From Bacillus sp. SD075 (GTDB taxonomy: Bacteria > Bacillota > Bacilli > Bacillales > DSM-1321), in NCBI RefSeq assembly GCF_017355165.1, contig NZ_JADILK010000010.1, positions 62,001-126,000 on the forward strand: a DNA stretch of 64,000 nucleotides, in the 5' to 3' direction. Position 1 is the first letter of the stretch. Each line of letters begins with the position of its first letter. Shown here in pieces: positions 49,662 to 59,433 of the stretch. The position numbers and the translations under genes are program-made. The notes under the pieces are model-generated. The model saw only the letters and a program-made list of their open reading frames with translations. It was not told where the DNA came from and did no database searches.

Positions 49662-49724
49662 TTGGCTAGTTGACGGCTGTGCTGCAGCCGTCCCTTCACT
49701 AAAAACGATTAGGGGGAAATTAGG

Positions 49725-50978
49725 ATGGAATATATGAAAAAAGCGGCCGTATTTGAACAGACCTCTTCACATGAAGTAGAACAAACGGTGAAGACCATTA
49801 TTGAAAATGTAAAAGCAGGCGGGGATGATGCCGTACGGGAATATGAAAGAAAATTCGGGGATTCCGATCGTCCGGTCCGGGTTAGTGAAGAAGAGATCGA
49901 GCGTTGTATAAGGACTCTTCCTGATGAGGTAAAAGTGCTGATTGATCGGGTCGTGGAAAGAGTATCCGATTTTGCTAAAGAACAGTTGAGCTGCCTAACT
50001 CCATTCGAAAAGGATTTTGGCGAAGGTATTAAGATGGGTCATAGAATCGTACCAATCGAAAAGGTGGGGGCTTATGTTCCAGGAGGACGATTCCCGTTAT
50101 TATCATCAGGACCCATGGTCGTCGCCCCAGCAAAGGTAGCGGGAGCAAAAAGAATCGTTGCAGCAAGCCCGGCCAATTATGAAGGCGGCATCCATCCGGC
50201 CGTTTTATATGGCTTGATCCGTTCCGGTGCTACAGACATTTTTGCAATTGGCGGGGCGCAGGCGATTGCCGCGATGGCATATGGAACAGAATCCATCCCA
50301 GAAGTGGACATCATCGCTGGACCAGGAAATCGGTTTGTAGCGGAAGCAAAACGTCAAGTGTTCGGTAAAGTGGGCATAGACCTTATTGCCGGACCAAGTG
50401 AAGTGATGGTTTTTGCTGATGATTCCGCATCGCCTACGAAAATAGCGGCCGACTTACTGGCCCAGGCTGAACACGATCCGTATGCACGGGCCATTCTTGT
50501 CACAACGTCCCGAACGGTTGCCGAAGAAACTCAAAAAGCAATCGAAGGCTTTTTGAAAACCTTCTCACCATCTTCACCTGCACACGAATCGTGGGAAAAA
50601 AGAGGGGAAATCATCCTTGCAGATTCATTACAAGAAGGACTGGATATCTGCAATGATTATGCCATTGAACATTTACATTTGCATATCAAAAATAGCCGAG
50701 AATTGATGGGTAAACTAAATAATTATGGATCATTGTTCCTTGATGAAGGCAGTTCAGTCGTCTTCTCTGACAAAGTCTCTGGAACCAACCATACATTGCC
50801 GACCCAAAAGGCAGCAAGATATACGGGAGGACTTTGGGCAGGAAGTTATGTGAAAGTCATGACACATCAGGAAATCACAGGTCAGGGCATTCAATTCCTG
50901 GCATCCCATGCGGAAGATCAATCCGAAATCGAAGGCTTGGAAGGACATAAATTATCGGCAACGGTCAGGATGACATGA
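49725..50978 (+). CDS. HisD-like dehydrogenase (histidinol dehydrogenase family)
   Basis: A 417-aa HisD-family NAD-dependent dehydrogenase. The zinc ligands and catalytic residues of histidinol dehydrogenase have clear counterparts: Gln247 and His250 (LAQAEHDPYA), Glu315-His316 (YAIEHLHL), Asp349 (SDKVSGTNH) and His408 (EGHKLSATVR). PGGRFPLLSSG and IAGPGNRFVAEAKRQV are also conserved. No other his genes are near. The setting in a LacI-controlled operon fits the catabolic HisD-like group that includes sulfopropanediol 3-dehydrogenase (HpsN) and oxidises an alcohol to an acid in two steps. That assignment is inference. Confidence 0.88.
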   Translation: MEYMKKAAVFEQTSSHEVEQTVKTIIENVKAGGDDAVREYERKFGDSDRPVRVSEEEIERCIRTLPDEVKVLIDRVVERVSDFAKEQLSCLTPFEKDFGEGIKMGHRIVPIEKVGAYVPGGRFPLLSSGPMVVAPAKVAGAKRIVAASPANYEGGIHPAVLYGLIRSGATDIFAIGGAQAIAAMAYGTESIPEVDIIAGPGNRFVAEAKRQVFGKVGIDLIAGPSEVMVFADDSASPTKIAADLLAQAEHDPYARAILVTTSRTVAEETQKAIEGFLKTFSPSSPAHESWEKRGEIILADSLQEGLDICNDYAIEHLHLHIKNSRELMGKLNNYGSLFLDEGSSVVFSDKVSGTNHTLPTQKAARYTGGLWAGSYVKVMTHQEITGQGIQFLASHAEDQSEIEGLEGHKLSATVRMT

Positions 50979-51219
50979 GTGCGCTCTAAATGATAGGAAT
51001 TGCTGAAAACGCATTCAATTAAGGACATGCTTCTGGTGCAGCCGCTAGGAAGAAACGGATAATCCCATCCTGCCTGAAATTAGTGTCAGGTGGATGGGGC
51101 TATATCTGCAGATTAGATTTTAGCCCTGGAAAATATACGAGAATATGTGTAAACACATTAATAGCATCACCTTTCTGTCCTATAGACACGAAAGGGAGGG
51201 GAATGAAAGGGTGGAATAT

Positions 51220-52446
51220 ATGAACAAAACTAATAAATTTAATAATCGAAAAGAAACCATCTTATTCTTTATCATTAGCTTGTTGTTCTTTGTCACCATT
51301 ACGGCATTTGATCCATTTATCTCCTCTTATGCTAAAGATCTGGGGTTCGATTCAGTTATTATAGGCAGTATAATCGGAATTTCAGGAATTGTGGCCTTAT
51401 TGACACGACTTCCGATAGGCGTATTTTCGGATATGCTTCATAAACGAAGATTGTTTATCCAAATGGGGTTGCTGGTAACCATCGTAATGTGGACGCTTGC
51501 CTTTTTCATACCAAATGCCACAACATTGTACCTTGGGAAAATTTCGGACGGTTTAACTGGTTCCACCTGGGTTATTTACAATGTTATGTTCGCCTCGTAT
51601 TTTGGTGTGAAGGAAGCTGTAAAAGCCGTAGCGATACTGGGTGTTGCATCGCCGGTAGGCTCCATACTAGGGACAACCATCGGTGCAGTAGTGGCCAATA
51701 CTTATGGTTATCGCTATAGTTTTTTAGTGGCGGTGGCCGCCGCCATCATTGCGCTGGTTTTAACATTTTTCACAAAAGACCTAAGTATTAAAGGGGTAAA
51801 AGTAAAATACGATAAGAAAATACTTGTCGAGCAAATCACGGATAAAAAAATCTGGGTCATTTCCGTTTTGGCAACGGTTGCTTTGATGGTCACCATTGGA
51901 ACAAGGGATACGTTCACACCTTTAGTTGCAACCGACCTTGGAGCCAATCCACTATTGATTGGAATGCTGGCAAACACTCACCTCATCATATATGGTTTAG
52001 CCGCAGGATTATGTGGAGCCCTTTTTTATAAAAAAATCGGTTTAATGAATACGGCGATTTTGGGAGCGGTATTACAAGGGGTCATAATCATATTGATTCC
52101 TTATGCGGGAAATTTAACGATGCTTTTTCTACTACAGGCATTTCAAGGTTTCGGTTACGGGTTAATCTTTACGGTCGTCACTTCCTGGGCTGTTGAAAAT
52201 ATACCAGAGATTAAACAATCTACGAGAATGGGCTTGTTCCAAAGTTTATATTCTGCTGGAATGTTTCTGGGCCCCGTCCTAATTGGCATCTTGATTGAAG
52301 TGTTTTCAAGATCCACAGGTTACCTGATCATGGGGGCATTATCAATTGCTTCTACGATTCTTATTAAAACCTCCATAAAACACTCAAAAAAAGAAGCTTC
52401 TAATGAAGGATATCCTCTTGAAGAGATGCTGTTGGAAAGAAAATGA
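51220..52446 (+). CDS. MFS transporter
   Basis: A 408-aa major facilitator with 12 predicted helices. The RLPIGVFSDMLHKRR loop (motif A-like) lies between helices 2 and 3, with KISDGLTGSTWVIYN and a second-half GYGLIFTVVTSWAVENIPE. In-frame codons extend to 51145, but AAAGGGTGG lies 5 bases before ATG 51220. It is about 240 bp after the HisD-like gene on the same strand. It is the best candidate importer (or product exporter) for the LacI cluster, with a terminator behind it. Confidence 0.88.
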   Translation: MNKTNKFNNRKETILFFIISLLFFVTITAFDPFISSYAKDLGFDSVIIGSIIGISGIVALLTRLPIGVFSDMLHKRRLFIQMGLLVTIVMWTLAFFIPNATTLYLGKISDGLTGSTWVIYNVMFASYFGVKEAVKAVAILGVASPVGSILGTTIGAVVANTYGYRYSFLVAVAAAIIALVLTFFTKDLSIKGVKVKYDKKILVEQITDKKIWVISVLATVALMVTIGTRDTFTPLVATDLGANPLLIGMLANTHLIIYGLAAGLCGALFYKKIGLMNTAILGAVLQGVIIILIPYAGNLTMLFLLQAFQGFGYGLIFTVVTSWAVENIPEIKQSTRMGLFQSLYSAGMFLGPVLIGILIEVFSRSTGYLIMGALSIASTILIKTSIKHSKKEASNEGYPLEEMLLERK

Positions 52447-52465
52447 TCTTTTAAAAGGCAAGGGT

Positions 52466-52500
52466 AAAAGAGCAGACCTTAACGGGTTTGCTCTTTTTTT
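52466..52500 (+). terminator. Terminator after the MFS transporter
   Basis: AAAAGAGCAGACC / GGTTTGCTCTTTT with T-run. Confidence 0.85.
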
Positions 52501-52594
52501 GTGCTAAGCCTTGCCGTACATCATGTAATCAATAAAATCCATGTAGGTTGTCTTAATGGCGTTTATGATTTTTATTCACAAAATTTTATTAATA

Positions 52595-52650
52595 TTGACG
52601 GTATCAATCTATGACTTTATCATAACTACAGGATAATGATAATCATTTTC
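52595..52650 (+). promoter_or_regulatory. Sigma-A promoter with Fur box for the siderophore importer
   Basis: TTGACG (52595-52600), 17-base spacer, TATCAT (52618-52623). The Fur box GATAATGATAATCATTTTC (52632-52650) matches the 19-bp consensus at 18 positions and covers the predicted start of transcription. Confidence 0.9.
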
Positions 52651-52713
52651 AATTATGAATGTATTCATTAGATAAGAAATTAAATGAATATAGATGAAGG
52701 AAGGGTGCAAAAA

Positions 52714-53682
52714 ATGAGAGAATCTAGAAAAGCAAGAACATTTGGGGGAGGAGCATTCATCCTGTTATTTACGATCATGATGATGTTATCAGGATGTAAT
52801 AATTCTCAAAAAACAACAAAAGCAGAGAAGACATCTGCCGAAACAAGTAATCAAGAAATAAGGACGATTAAGCATGAAATGGGAGAAACGGAAATTAAAA
52901 ATACTCCTAAAAAAATAGTTGCGCTTGAGTTATCATTCGTTGATTCTTTAAATGCTCTAGACATAAAACCTATCGGGATTTCAGATGACAACAAAAAAGA
53001 TATGATTACAAAACTCGTTGGTCAAGAAATAGATTATACTTCTGTAGGAACGCGTGAACAGCCTAATTTAGAGGTGATCAGTTCATTACAACCGGATTTA
53101 ATCATTGCAGATGCTGAGCGGCATAAAGCGATTTATAAGGATTTACAGCAGATTGCTCCTACTGTTGTCTTAAAAAGTCGAGAATCTACCTATCAAGAAA
53201 ATCTGGATTCTTTTAAAACGATTGCAAAGGCAGTAAATCTGGAAGAGGCTGCAGAAAAAAGATTAAGTGAACATGAAAAAACGATTAAGGAACTTAAATC
53301 GAAACTTACTGTTGATTCAAATATAACGGTTTTACCTGCAGTTGTAAGAGATACTTCATTCCAAGCTCATACTTCTTCTTCTTATGATGGGGAATTGCTT
53401 GAGCGCATGGGATTGAAAAATGCCATTCAGCAGGAACTGCCACATGCCGAGATGAATTTGGAGCAGCTTGTCGAGATTGATCCGGATGTGCTGCTTTTAG
53501 CGAACAATGAGGGTAAGTTACTTACTGATGAGTGGAAAGACAATCCTCTTTGGAAAAACTTGAAGGCTGTAAAAAATGGACAAGTGTATAGTGTTGATCG
53601 AGATTTATGGACGAGATACCGTGGTGTCGTATCCGCAGAGGCCATTGCTAAAGACACTTTAAACATGCTGGGTGAAGAATAG
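52714..53682 (+). CDS. Iron-siderophore ABC transporter substrate-binding lipoprotein
   Basis: A 322-aa FecB/YfmC-type binding lipoprotein. After a charged N-terminus (MRESRKARTFGGG) a hydrophobic segment ends in the lipobox LSGC (Cys about 28). The mature domain has NTPKKIVALELSFVDSLNALDIKPIGI, LEVISSLQPDLIIA and the late VYSVDRDLWTRYRGVVSAEAI, matching ferric-citrate/hydroxamate binders. GGAAGGGTG fixes ATG 52714 over 52684. Fur-controlled promoter upstream. A hairpin after the stop probably raises its level relative to the permeases. Confidence 0.9.
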   Translation: MRESRKARTFGGGAFILLFTIMMMLSGCNNSQKTTKAEKTSAETSNQEIRTIKHEMGETEIKNTPKKIVALELSFVDSLNALDIKPIGISDDNKKDMITKLVGQEIDYTSVGTREQPNLEVISSLQPDLIIADAERHKAIYKDLQQIAPTVVLKSRESTYQENLDSFKTIAKAVNLEEAAEKRLSEHEKTIKELKSKLTVDSNITVLPAVVRDTSFQAHTSSSYDGELLERMGLKNAIQQELPHAEMNLEQLVEIDPDVLLLANNEGKLLTDEWKDNPLWKNLKAVKNGQVYSVDRDLWTRYRGVVSAEAIAKDTLNMLGEE

Positions 53683-53688
53683 AAGAAA

Positions 53689-53726
53689 AAAGCGAAGTAA
53701 GAGATCTAATTCTTACTTCGCTTTCC
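53689..53726 (+). terminator. Intra-operon attenuating hairpin
   Basis: AAAGCGAAGTAAGA / TCTTACTTCGCTTT, 14-bp perfect stem, short T content after. Likely a partial terminator between binding protein and permease genes. Confidence 0.75.
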
Positions 53727-53766
53727 ATTAGGTTTAAATTTAGTTAGGAAGTGTGTTGTAGAGTCA

Positions 53767-54771
53767 ATGGAAACTGTAGTTAGAAATAAAATGAAAGTGT
53801 ATTGTACCGCTATAGCTGGAATCGTTCTGTTAATTGTAGGAATCATGACGAGTATTTCTGTGGGAGCTGCCGATATAGATGCATCAATGGTTTTGAAGTC
53901 CTTTTTTGAGGTTGACTCGTCCAAGGAACAGTCTATTATAAGGACCCTCCGATTGCCTCGGGCTTTAGTTGGAGCATTGGTCGGTGCTAATTTAGCGGTG
54001 GCGGGTGCCCTGATGCAGGCTATTACCCGGAATTCATTAGCTTCTCCACAAGTGTTTGGTGTTAATGCAGGTGCCTCATTTTTTATTGTGTCAGCTTTTG
54101 TTTTCTTTCCTAACCTTTCTTCCATTTCTCTAGTTTGCGTTGCATTCATTGGTGCAGCAGTGGGAGGGATGGCAGTCTATTCTTTTGCTTCGGGAGGGGG
54201 AATGACCCAAGTAAAGCTGGCATTGGCTGGAATGGCTGTTCACTTTTTTTTATCTTCTTTAACGCAAGGCATGATCATCTTTAATGAACAAGCGAAAGAT
54301 GTGCTCTATTGGTTAGTCGGATCTATTAATGGGAAAACATGGGCGCACGTTAACATGATTCTTCCTTGGTCTCTTTTTGGGCTATTTGCCGCTGTCTTGT
54401 TCTCTCGATCTGTTTCTATCCTTGTCTTAGGAGAAAATATGGCGCAAGGACTTGGCCAACGGGTGTACCGAATCCGTATTTTAGCAGGAATATTGGTGAT
54501 CATTTTGGCAGGGTCTTCGGTTGCCGTCGCAGGCCCAGTGGGCTTTGTAGGATTGATCATTCCTCATATCGTCAGGAGACTGGTGGGCGGGGATTATCGA
54601 AGAATCATCCCTTTTTCTGCATTATTCGGCGCTTTACTTTTAGTTTACGCAGATATTCTCGCCCGGTTTATCGCTTATCCTTTTGAGTCGCCGGTAGGCA
54701 TTGTAACAGCTATAATCGGTGCGCCATTCTTCCTTTATTTAGCGAAGAGAGGGAGGAATATTAAGCAATGA
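53767..54771 (+). CDS. Iron-siderophore ABC transporter permease (FecCD family) 1
   Basis: A 334-aa permease with about nine to ten helices. FecCD motifs: RTLRLPRALVGALVGANLAVAGALMQAITRNSLASPQVFGVNAGASFF (about 61-105) and AVAGPVGFVGLIIPHIVRRLVGGDYRRIIPFSALFGAL (about 258-295). Its ribosome site is weak (AGGAAG). It overlaps the second permease gene by 4 bp (ATGA). Forms the heterodimeric channel for ferric siderophore. Confidence 0.93.
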   Translation: METVVRNKMKVYCTAIAGIVLLIVGIMTSISVGAADIDASMVLKSFFEVDSSKEQSIIRTLRLPRALVGALVGANLAVAGALMQAITRNSLASPQVFGVNAGASFFIVSAFVFFPNLSSISLVCVAFIGAAVGGMAVYSFASGGGMTQVKLALAGMAVHFFLSSLTQGMIIFNEQAKDVLYWLVGSINGKTWAHVNMILPWSLFGLFAAVLFSRSVSILVLGENMAQGLGQRVYRIRILAGILVIILAGSSVAVAGPVGFVGLIIPHIVRRLVGGDYRRIIPFSALFGALLLVYADILARFIAYPFESPVGIVTAIIGAPFFLYLAKRGRNIKQ

Positions 54772-55781
54772 AACTAAAACGGACATTTGGGTTGAAATCA
54801 ACTTTTCCCCCTTCTTCTATTCTTCTATTACTGACGGTTACCATGCTGATTTTATCAATGGTTAGCCTGGGATTAGGGGCCATTTATATCTCACCTTTAG
54901 AAATCATCCAAAATTTCCTTGGAAATGGCATGCAAAGTCAGGCATTCATTCTGCACAACTACCGCATACCGCGTATTTTAATTGCCGTGATAGTGGGGGC
55001 AGGATTGGCAACGGCTGGAGCCATTCTGCAAGGAGTCCTTCGAAATCCATTGGCTTCTCCTGATGTGATTGGGGTAACAAAAGGTGCAGGTTTGGCAGCT
55101 GTTATCGTCATTGTTTTATTTCCGCAATCGCCCATTATCATGCTGCCCCTTTCAGCTTTTATCGGAGCGGCGGTCATGGCGGCAATTTTGATGATATTTG
55201 TTTATAAAAAAGGAGCTCAACCAAATACAATAGCTTTGGTGGGAATTGCTTTAGGGGCAATATGTCAAGCGGGGATAGAGTATTTCATGGTCAAGTACCC
55301 GGATGATGTAAATACGACACTGCTGTGGTTGACTGGCAGTCTATGGGGAAGAGGCTGGGATCAAGTATTCATGTTGCTTCCATGTCTTGTTCTTGTCCCG
55401 GTATTGATTGCATTAACGTCTAAAATGGATGTACTGAGCCTAGGAGATGAAATAGCTACAGGTCTCGGTGAAAGATCCAAATTACTGCGTTATATATTGT
55501 TAAGTGTTTCTGTCATTTTAATCGGAGTCTGTGTAGCTGCGGTTGGTTCTATCGGGTTTATTGGTTTAATTGCCCCCCATATTGCCCGGAGAGTGGTAGG
55601 GTCGAAATTCAAGGTTTTACTTCCTGCTTCAGCTCTTTTTGGTTCTATCTTTCTACTTGTTGCCGATAGTCTGGGAAGAGGATTATTCTCTCCAATGGAA
55701 ATACCCGCCGGAATTATCACTGCGGTGATTGGAGTACCATATTTTTTATATCTATTACGCCGTGAGCGAAAAATAACATAA
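54768..55781 (+). CDS. Iron-siderophore ABC transporter permease (FecCD family) 2
   Basis: A 337-aa partner permease. Motifs: NYRIPRILIAVIVGAGLATAGAILQGVLRNPLASPDVIGVTKGAGL (about 64-109) and AAVGSIGFIGLIAPHIARRVVGSKFKVLLPASALFGSI (about 257-294). Translationally coupled to permease 1 through an ATGA overlap; the ATPase starts 15 bp after its stop. Confidence 0.93.
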   Translation: MKLKRTFGLKSTFPPSSILLLLTVTMLILSMVSLGLGAIYISPLEIIQNFLGNGMQSQAFILHNYRIPRILIAVIVGAGLATAGAILQGVLRNPLASPDVIGVTKGAGLAAVIVIVLFPQSPIIMLPLSAFIGAAVMAAILMIFVYKKGAQPNTIALVGIALGAICQAGIEYFMVKYPDDVNTTLLWLTGSLWGRGWDQVFMLLPCLVLVPVLIALTSKMDVLSLGDEIATGLGERSKLLRYILLSVSVILIGVCVAAVGSIGFIGLIAPHIARRVVGSKFKVLLPASALFGSIFLLVADSLGRGLFSPMEIPAGIITAVIGVPYFLYLLRRERKIT

Positions 55782-55796
55782 GGAAGGCTGGCGATC

Positions 55797-56588
55797 ATGA
55801 CAACATTATCAGCAGAGCATCTTTCTCTCTCTTATGGATCAACTCAAATCATTGATAATATCGATTTAGAAATTCCTGAAGGCAAGATCAGTATAATCAT
55901 AGGCTCCAATGGTTGTGGAAAATCTACCATTCTACGGTCTCTAGCTAGATTATTAACACCACAGCAAGGCACGATCTATTTAGACGGAAAAGCTATTCAT
56001 CATCAATCTTCCAAGGAAGTGGCAAAGAAATTGGCTATCTTACCCCAAGCTCCGGAAGCTCCTGAAGATATAACCGTTAAAGAACTATGCTATTATGGCA
56101 GGCATCCGCATAAAGGCTTGTTTTCCAGACAAACCCCAGAAGATCATGCCATTGTCGACCGTGCCTTATCAGCAACAAAAATGACGGAATTTGCTGATCG
56201 CACATTGGATGCATTATCTGGGGGACAAAGGCAAAGGGCATGGATTTCGATGGCTTTGGTACAAGAAACAGATCTTTTACTGTTAGATGAGCCGACCACC
56301 TATCTAGACTTAGCACACCAAATTGAAATATTGGAATTACTGCGCGATTTAAACGTTACTTATGGGCGCACGATTGTCATGGTTCTGCATGATTTGAATC
56401 AAGCGGCACAGTATGCCGATCGCCTGATTAGCATTGTTAAGGGAAAGATTTATAAAGAGGGAACGCCTGAAACGGTCTTTACAAAAGAGATGATCAAGGA
56501 CGTCTTCAGGCTGGAGTGCTGTATTATTGAAAATCCTGTTGATAAAACGCCTCTATGCATTCCAATTGGTTTATCTCAAGACCATTAA
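55797..56588 (+). CDS. Iron-siderophore ABC transporter ATP-binding protein
   Basis: A 263-aa FecE/FhuC-type ATPase. Walker [10 protein letters not shown] (about 37-45), Q-loop [10 protein letters not shown], signature [15 protein letters not shown] (about 139-153), Walker [13 protein letters not shown] and switch His in [16 protein letters not shown] precedes the ATG. It completes a four-gene Fur-controlled importer; a terminator follows. The siderophore type (citrate, hydroxamate or catecholate) is not determined by sequence. Confidence 0.93.
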   Translation: MTTLSAEHLSLSYGSTQIIDNIDLEIPEGKISIIIGSNGCGKSTILRSLARLLTPQQGTIYLDGKAIHHQSSKEVAKKLAILPQAPEAPEDITVKELCYYGRHPHKGLFSRQTPEDHAIVDRALSATKMTEFADRTLDALSGGQRQRAWISMALVQETDLLLLDEPTTYLDLAHQIEILELLRDLNVTYGRTIVMVLHDLNQAAQYADRLISIVKGKIYKEGTPETVFTKEMIKDVFRLECCIIENPVDKTPLCIPIGLSQDH

Positions 56589-56658
56589 AAGTAGCGTCTT
56601 CCCAATTAATATAGATCAAGACGTTAGCGGTAGATTTTATATTAATCCAACCAACATT

Positions 56659-56699
56659 AAAGGGGGCATTCCTTCATAAGGGGATGCCTTTTGTTTTTT
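56659..56699 (+). terminator. Terminator after the siderophore operon
   Basis: AAGGGGGCATTCC / GGGATGCCTTTT hairpin with T-run continuing to TTTTTT. Confidence 0.8.
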
Positions 56700-56790
56700 C
56701 TCAATAAGCACAGTGACATACATTCGAAGCCCAAATCATAAGACTACTATAAAGGCTAATCCCTTTATAATGCCAAAAAGAGGTGCTTTG

Positions 56791-57981
56791 ATGGAAAAAC
56801 GAACCATTAATCAAATGGACGGGCATGTGCCACAGCCTATCCGAAGGGATGGAGCTGGAGCGATTGACTCTGGCCCGCGAAATATTATGCGGGACCTTCA
56901 AAATCCAAGTATGCTCGTCCCGCCTATCACAGATGCAGGCTTGCTTCCTAACCTGAAATTCTCATTCTCAGACACTTCCATGAAATTAAATCACGGGGGA
57001 TGGTCACGGGAGATCACCGCAAGGGAACTTCCGATTGCGACCACACTTGCGGGAGTGAATATGAGCTTAACGGCAGGAGGAGTACGTGAACTCCATTGGC
57101 ATCAAGAAGCAGAGTGGTCTTATATGCTGTTAGGACGGGCACGCATAACCTCGGTTGATCAAGAAGGACGAAATTTCATTGCCGACGTCGGTCCGGGCGA
57201 TCTTTGGTACTTCCCCCCAGGCATCCCACATTCGATTCAAGGGTTGGAACATTGCGAATTCTTGCTCGTCTTCGATGACGGAAACTTTTCCGATCTTAAC
57301 ACCTTATCCATCTCGGATTGGTTTGCACACACTCCAAAAGAAGTTCTTTCGGCCAATTTCGGCGTTCCAGAGAATGCCTTTAACTCCATTCCCCCAGATC
57401 AGGTCTATATCTATCAGGGAAAGGTACCCGGTTCATTGGAAAGTCAGGAAGTCCAGTCACCTTACGGAGAAGTTCCTTTAACCTTTAAGCACGAGCTTTT
57501 GAAACAAACACCAATCAAAACCCCTGGTGGAAGCGTCCGAATTGTGGACTCTTCTAACTTCCCTATTTCAAAAACAATCGCAGCAGCACTCGTTGAGATT
57601 GAGCCGGGTGGAATGAGGGAACTTCATTGGCATCCCAATAACGACGAGTGGCAGTATTACCTTACTGGACAAGGGCGCATGACAGTATTTACTGGAAACG
57701 GTACAGCCCGTACATTTGATTATCGAGCAGGTGATGTCGGATATGTACCTTTTGCTACCGGGCATTATATTCAGAATACCGGTACCGAAACGTTATGGTT
57801 TTTAGAAATGTTCAAAAGCAATCGCTTTGTAGACGTATCTCTAAACCAGTGGATGGCACTGACTCCTAAAGAGCTAGTTCAAAGCAACTTGAATGTTGGA
57901 TCGGAATTGCTCGATTCACTACGCAAGGAGAAGTGGCCTGTTGTGAAATATCCAGGGTTTCCTACTAAAATGCCGGATTAA
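56791..57981 (+). CDS. Oxalate decarboxylase family bicupin (OxdC/OxdD-like)
   Basis: A 396-aa bicupin. Cupin 1 has [18 protein letters not shown] and the later HSIQGL His; cupin 2 has [17 protein letters not shown] and GHYIQN, so both Mn sites (HxH, E, H) are complete, and the active-site Arg in each RELHWH is present. The flexible lid that carries the catalytic Glu in B. subtilis OxdC (SENST) reads SDLNT here ([17 protein letters not shown]), with Asp for Glu. Lid changes are known to shift OxdC toward oxidase chemistry, so decarboxylase activity is not assured. AAGAGGTG fixes ATG 56791. Confidence 0.88.
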   Translation: MEKRTINQMDGHVPQPIRRDGAGAIDSGPRNIMRDLQNPSMLVPPITDAGLLPNLKFSFSDTSMKLNHGGWSREITARELPIATTLAGVNMSLTAGGVRELHWHQEAEWSYMLLGRARITSVDQEGRNFIADVGPGDLWYFPPGIPHSIQGLEHCEFLLVFDDGNFSDLNTLSISDWFAHTPKEVLSANFGVPENAFNSIPPDQVYIYQGKVPGSLESQEVQSPYGEVPLTFKHELLKQTPIKTPGGSVRIVDSSNFPISKTIAAALVEIEPGGMRELHWHPNNDEWQYYLTGQGRMTVFTGNGTARTFDYRAGDVGYVPFATGHYIQNTGTETLWFLEMFKSNRFVDVSLNQWMALTPKELVQSNLNVGSELLDSLRKEKWPVVKYPGFPTKMPD

Positions 57982-58044
57982 ACTGATAGGGTAAAAGTTA
58001 TGATTAGGTTTTCATTTTACAAAAGGATATTTTATTCAAAACAT

Positions 58045-58066
58045 GGGTTGCTGCGGCAACTTTTTT
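58045..58066 (+). terminator. Terminator after the bicupin gene
   Basis: GTTGC-TGCG-GCAAC short stem followed by TTTTTT. Confidence 0.7.
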
Positions 58067-58253
58067 CATGGAACGAAAGGGGCAAGTCATTTGAAGGTGA
58101 AAAGGGATTATAATAATAAAACGGAATGCTTAAATGAGAAGCGGTTGCAACGTGGAAAAACCACAATACATAAAATCCAGAGTTAACGGCTCTTTAAGTT
58201 CCAGTTTAAATGATAAAATAGATAGACTTATACATTAAAGGAGACTTATTATC

Positions 58254-59228
58254 TTGGAAGCCAAATGTGTTAAATTCTATGAGTTTGGGAATCCGCAAAA
58301 GGTTTTAAAAGTTGAAAATAAATTAATTCAAAAACCTTTCGAGGGGGAAGTCCTTGTTCGGATGACCGAACGTCCCATTAATCCATCTGACCTGCTGCCC
58401 ATTCGCGGTGCATATTCCCATCGAATCCCCTTGCCTTCGATACCTGGCTATGAAGGGGTCGGCATTGTAGAGGAAGTGGGGCCATCGGTTTCCAAAGAGC
58501 TGATAGGCAAGCGTGTTTTGCCTTTGCGGGGTGAAGGGACCTGGCAGGAATATGTTAAAACATCTGCGGAATTGTCCATTGTCATTCCGGATTCGATCGA
58601 GGATCATATAGCAGCGCAATTATATATAAATCCGGTAACCGCATGGCTAATCTGTACAGAAGTATTAGCATTGGGACCGGATGATGTATTACTCGTAAAT
58701 GCTTGCGGATCTTCCATTGGCCGAATCTTTACCCAGTTATCCGAGATTCTTGGATTTAAGCTGATTGCTGTAACGAGAAACAATAAGTATACGGAAGAAC
58801 TGCTTAAACTTGGTGCATCACATGTGATCGATACGTCCCGATCATCCTTGCATGAAACAGTGATGGAATGGACGAATGGGCGCGGGGCGAAGGCGGCCAT
58901 CGATTCAGTGGGCGGCATCGATGGTTCAGAGCTTGCTTTTTGTGTTCTGCCTAATGGCACCTTATTAACGATTGGCCTTTTATCAGGGCAGTCTGTAAAT
59001 TGGGCGAAAATTTCCCAAAGTACAAAAGTGAATGTTGAAATGTTTCATCTACGGCGTTGGAATCAGCAGGCTTCCGTTCAAACTTGGCATGAAACGTTTA
59101 ACCTGTTGATGGGGTTCATTAATGATAAAAGGTTGAAGTTCATGATGCCGGATTCCTACTACAGCCTTCAAGATGTCCAAGAGGCCATTATTGTCACGAG
59201 CAATAGAGGGAAGCTTTTTTTAAGCTGA
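58254..59228 (+). CDS. Zinc-independent MDR oxidoreductase (quinone / enoyl-reductase-like)
   Basis: A 324-aa medium-chain reductase. N-terminal GroES-like part with ERPINPSDLLPIRGAYSHRIPLPSIPGYEGVGIVEEVG (about 39-75), nucleotide-binding part with LLVNACGSSIGRIFTQLSEILGFKLIAVTRN (about 144-174) and a C-terminal GRLVGI-like GTLLTIGLLSG. No structural zinc cysteines. It resembles mitochondrial 2-enoyl thioester reductase and quinone reductases. It starts with TTG at 58254 after AAAGGAGAC, with rather long spacing. Single-gene unit. Confidence 0.83.
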   Translation: MEAKCVKFYEFGNPQKVLKVENKLIQKPFEGEVLVRMTERPINPSDLLPIRGAYSHRIPLPSIPGYEGVGIVEEVGPSVSKELIGKRVLPLRGEGTWQEYVKTSAELSIVIPDSIEDHIAAQLYINPVTAWLICTEVLALGPDDVLLVNACGSSIGRIFTQLSEILGFKLIAVTRNNKYTEELLKLGASHVIDTSRSSLHETVMEWTNGRGAKAAIDSVGGIDGSELAFCVLPNGTLLTIGLLSGQSVNWAKISQSTKVNVEMFHLRRWNQQASVQTWHETFNLLMGFINDKRLKFMMPDSYYSLQDVQEAIIVTSNRGKLFLS

Positions 59229-59433
59229 TTTTGCATAGGGTTCATCCATGTGGTTTGCTAATTGAACGGATATATTAAAGGAAGCATTCACTTTGGAGCT
59301 CTTCCAATAGGTTCCTAAGGTAAATGGAAATGGCCCCTGATAATATGGAATTACTTGATTACCTGTAAGGTGCTGGTTTAGAATGCGGAATAGAACATAA
59401 TTGATACATGATACGACTTTGGAGGAAATACTT

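Noticed and set aside
49725-50978. Histidine biosynthesis hisD
   Set aside because: The protein is HisD-like, but no other his genes are near and it sits in a LacI-controlled catabolic cluster, so a biosynthetic role is unlikely.
51061-51101. Hairpin CCCATCCTGCCTGA / TCAGGTGGATGGG between the HisD-like and MFS genes
   Set aside because: A stable stem but no T-run follows, so it is not called a terminator; it may be a processing or attenuation element.
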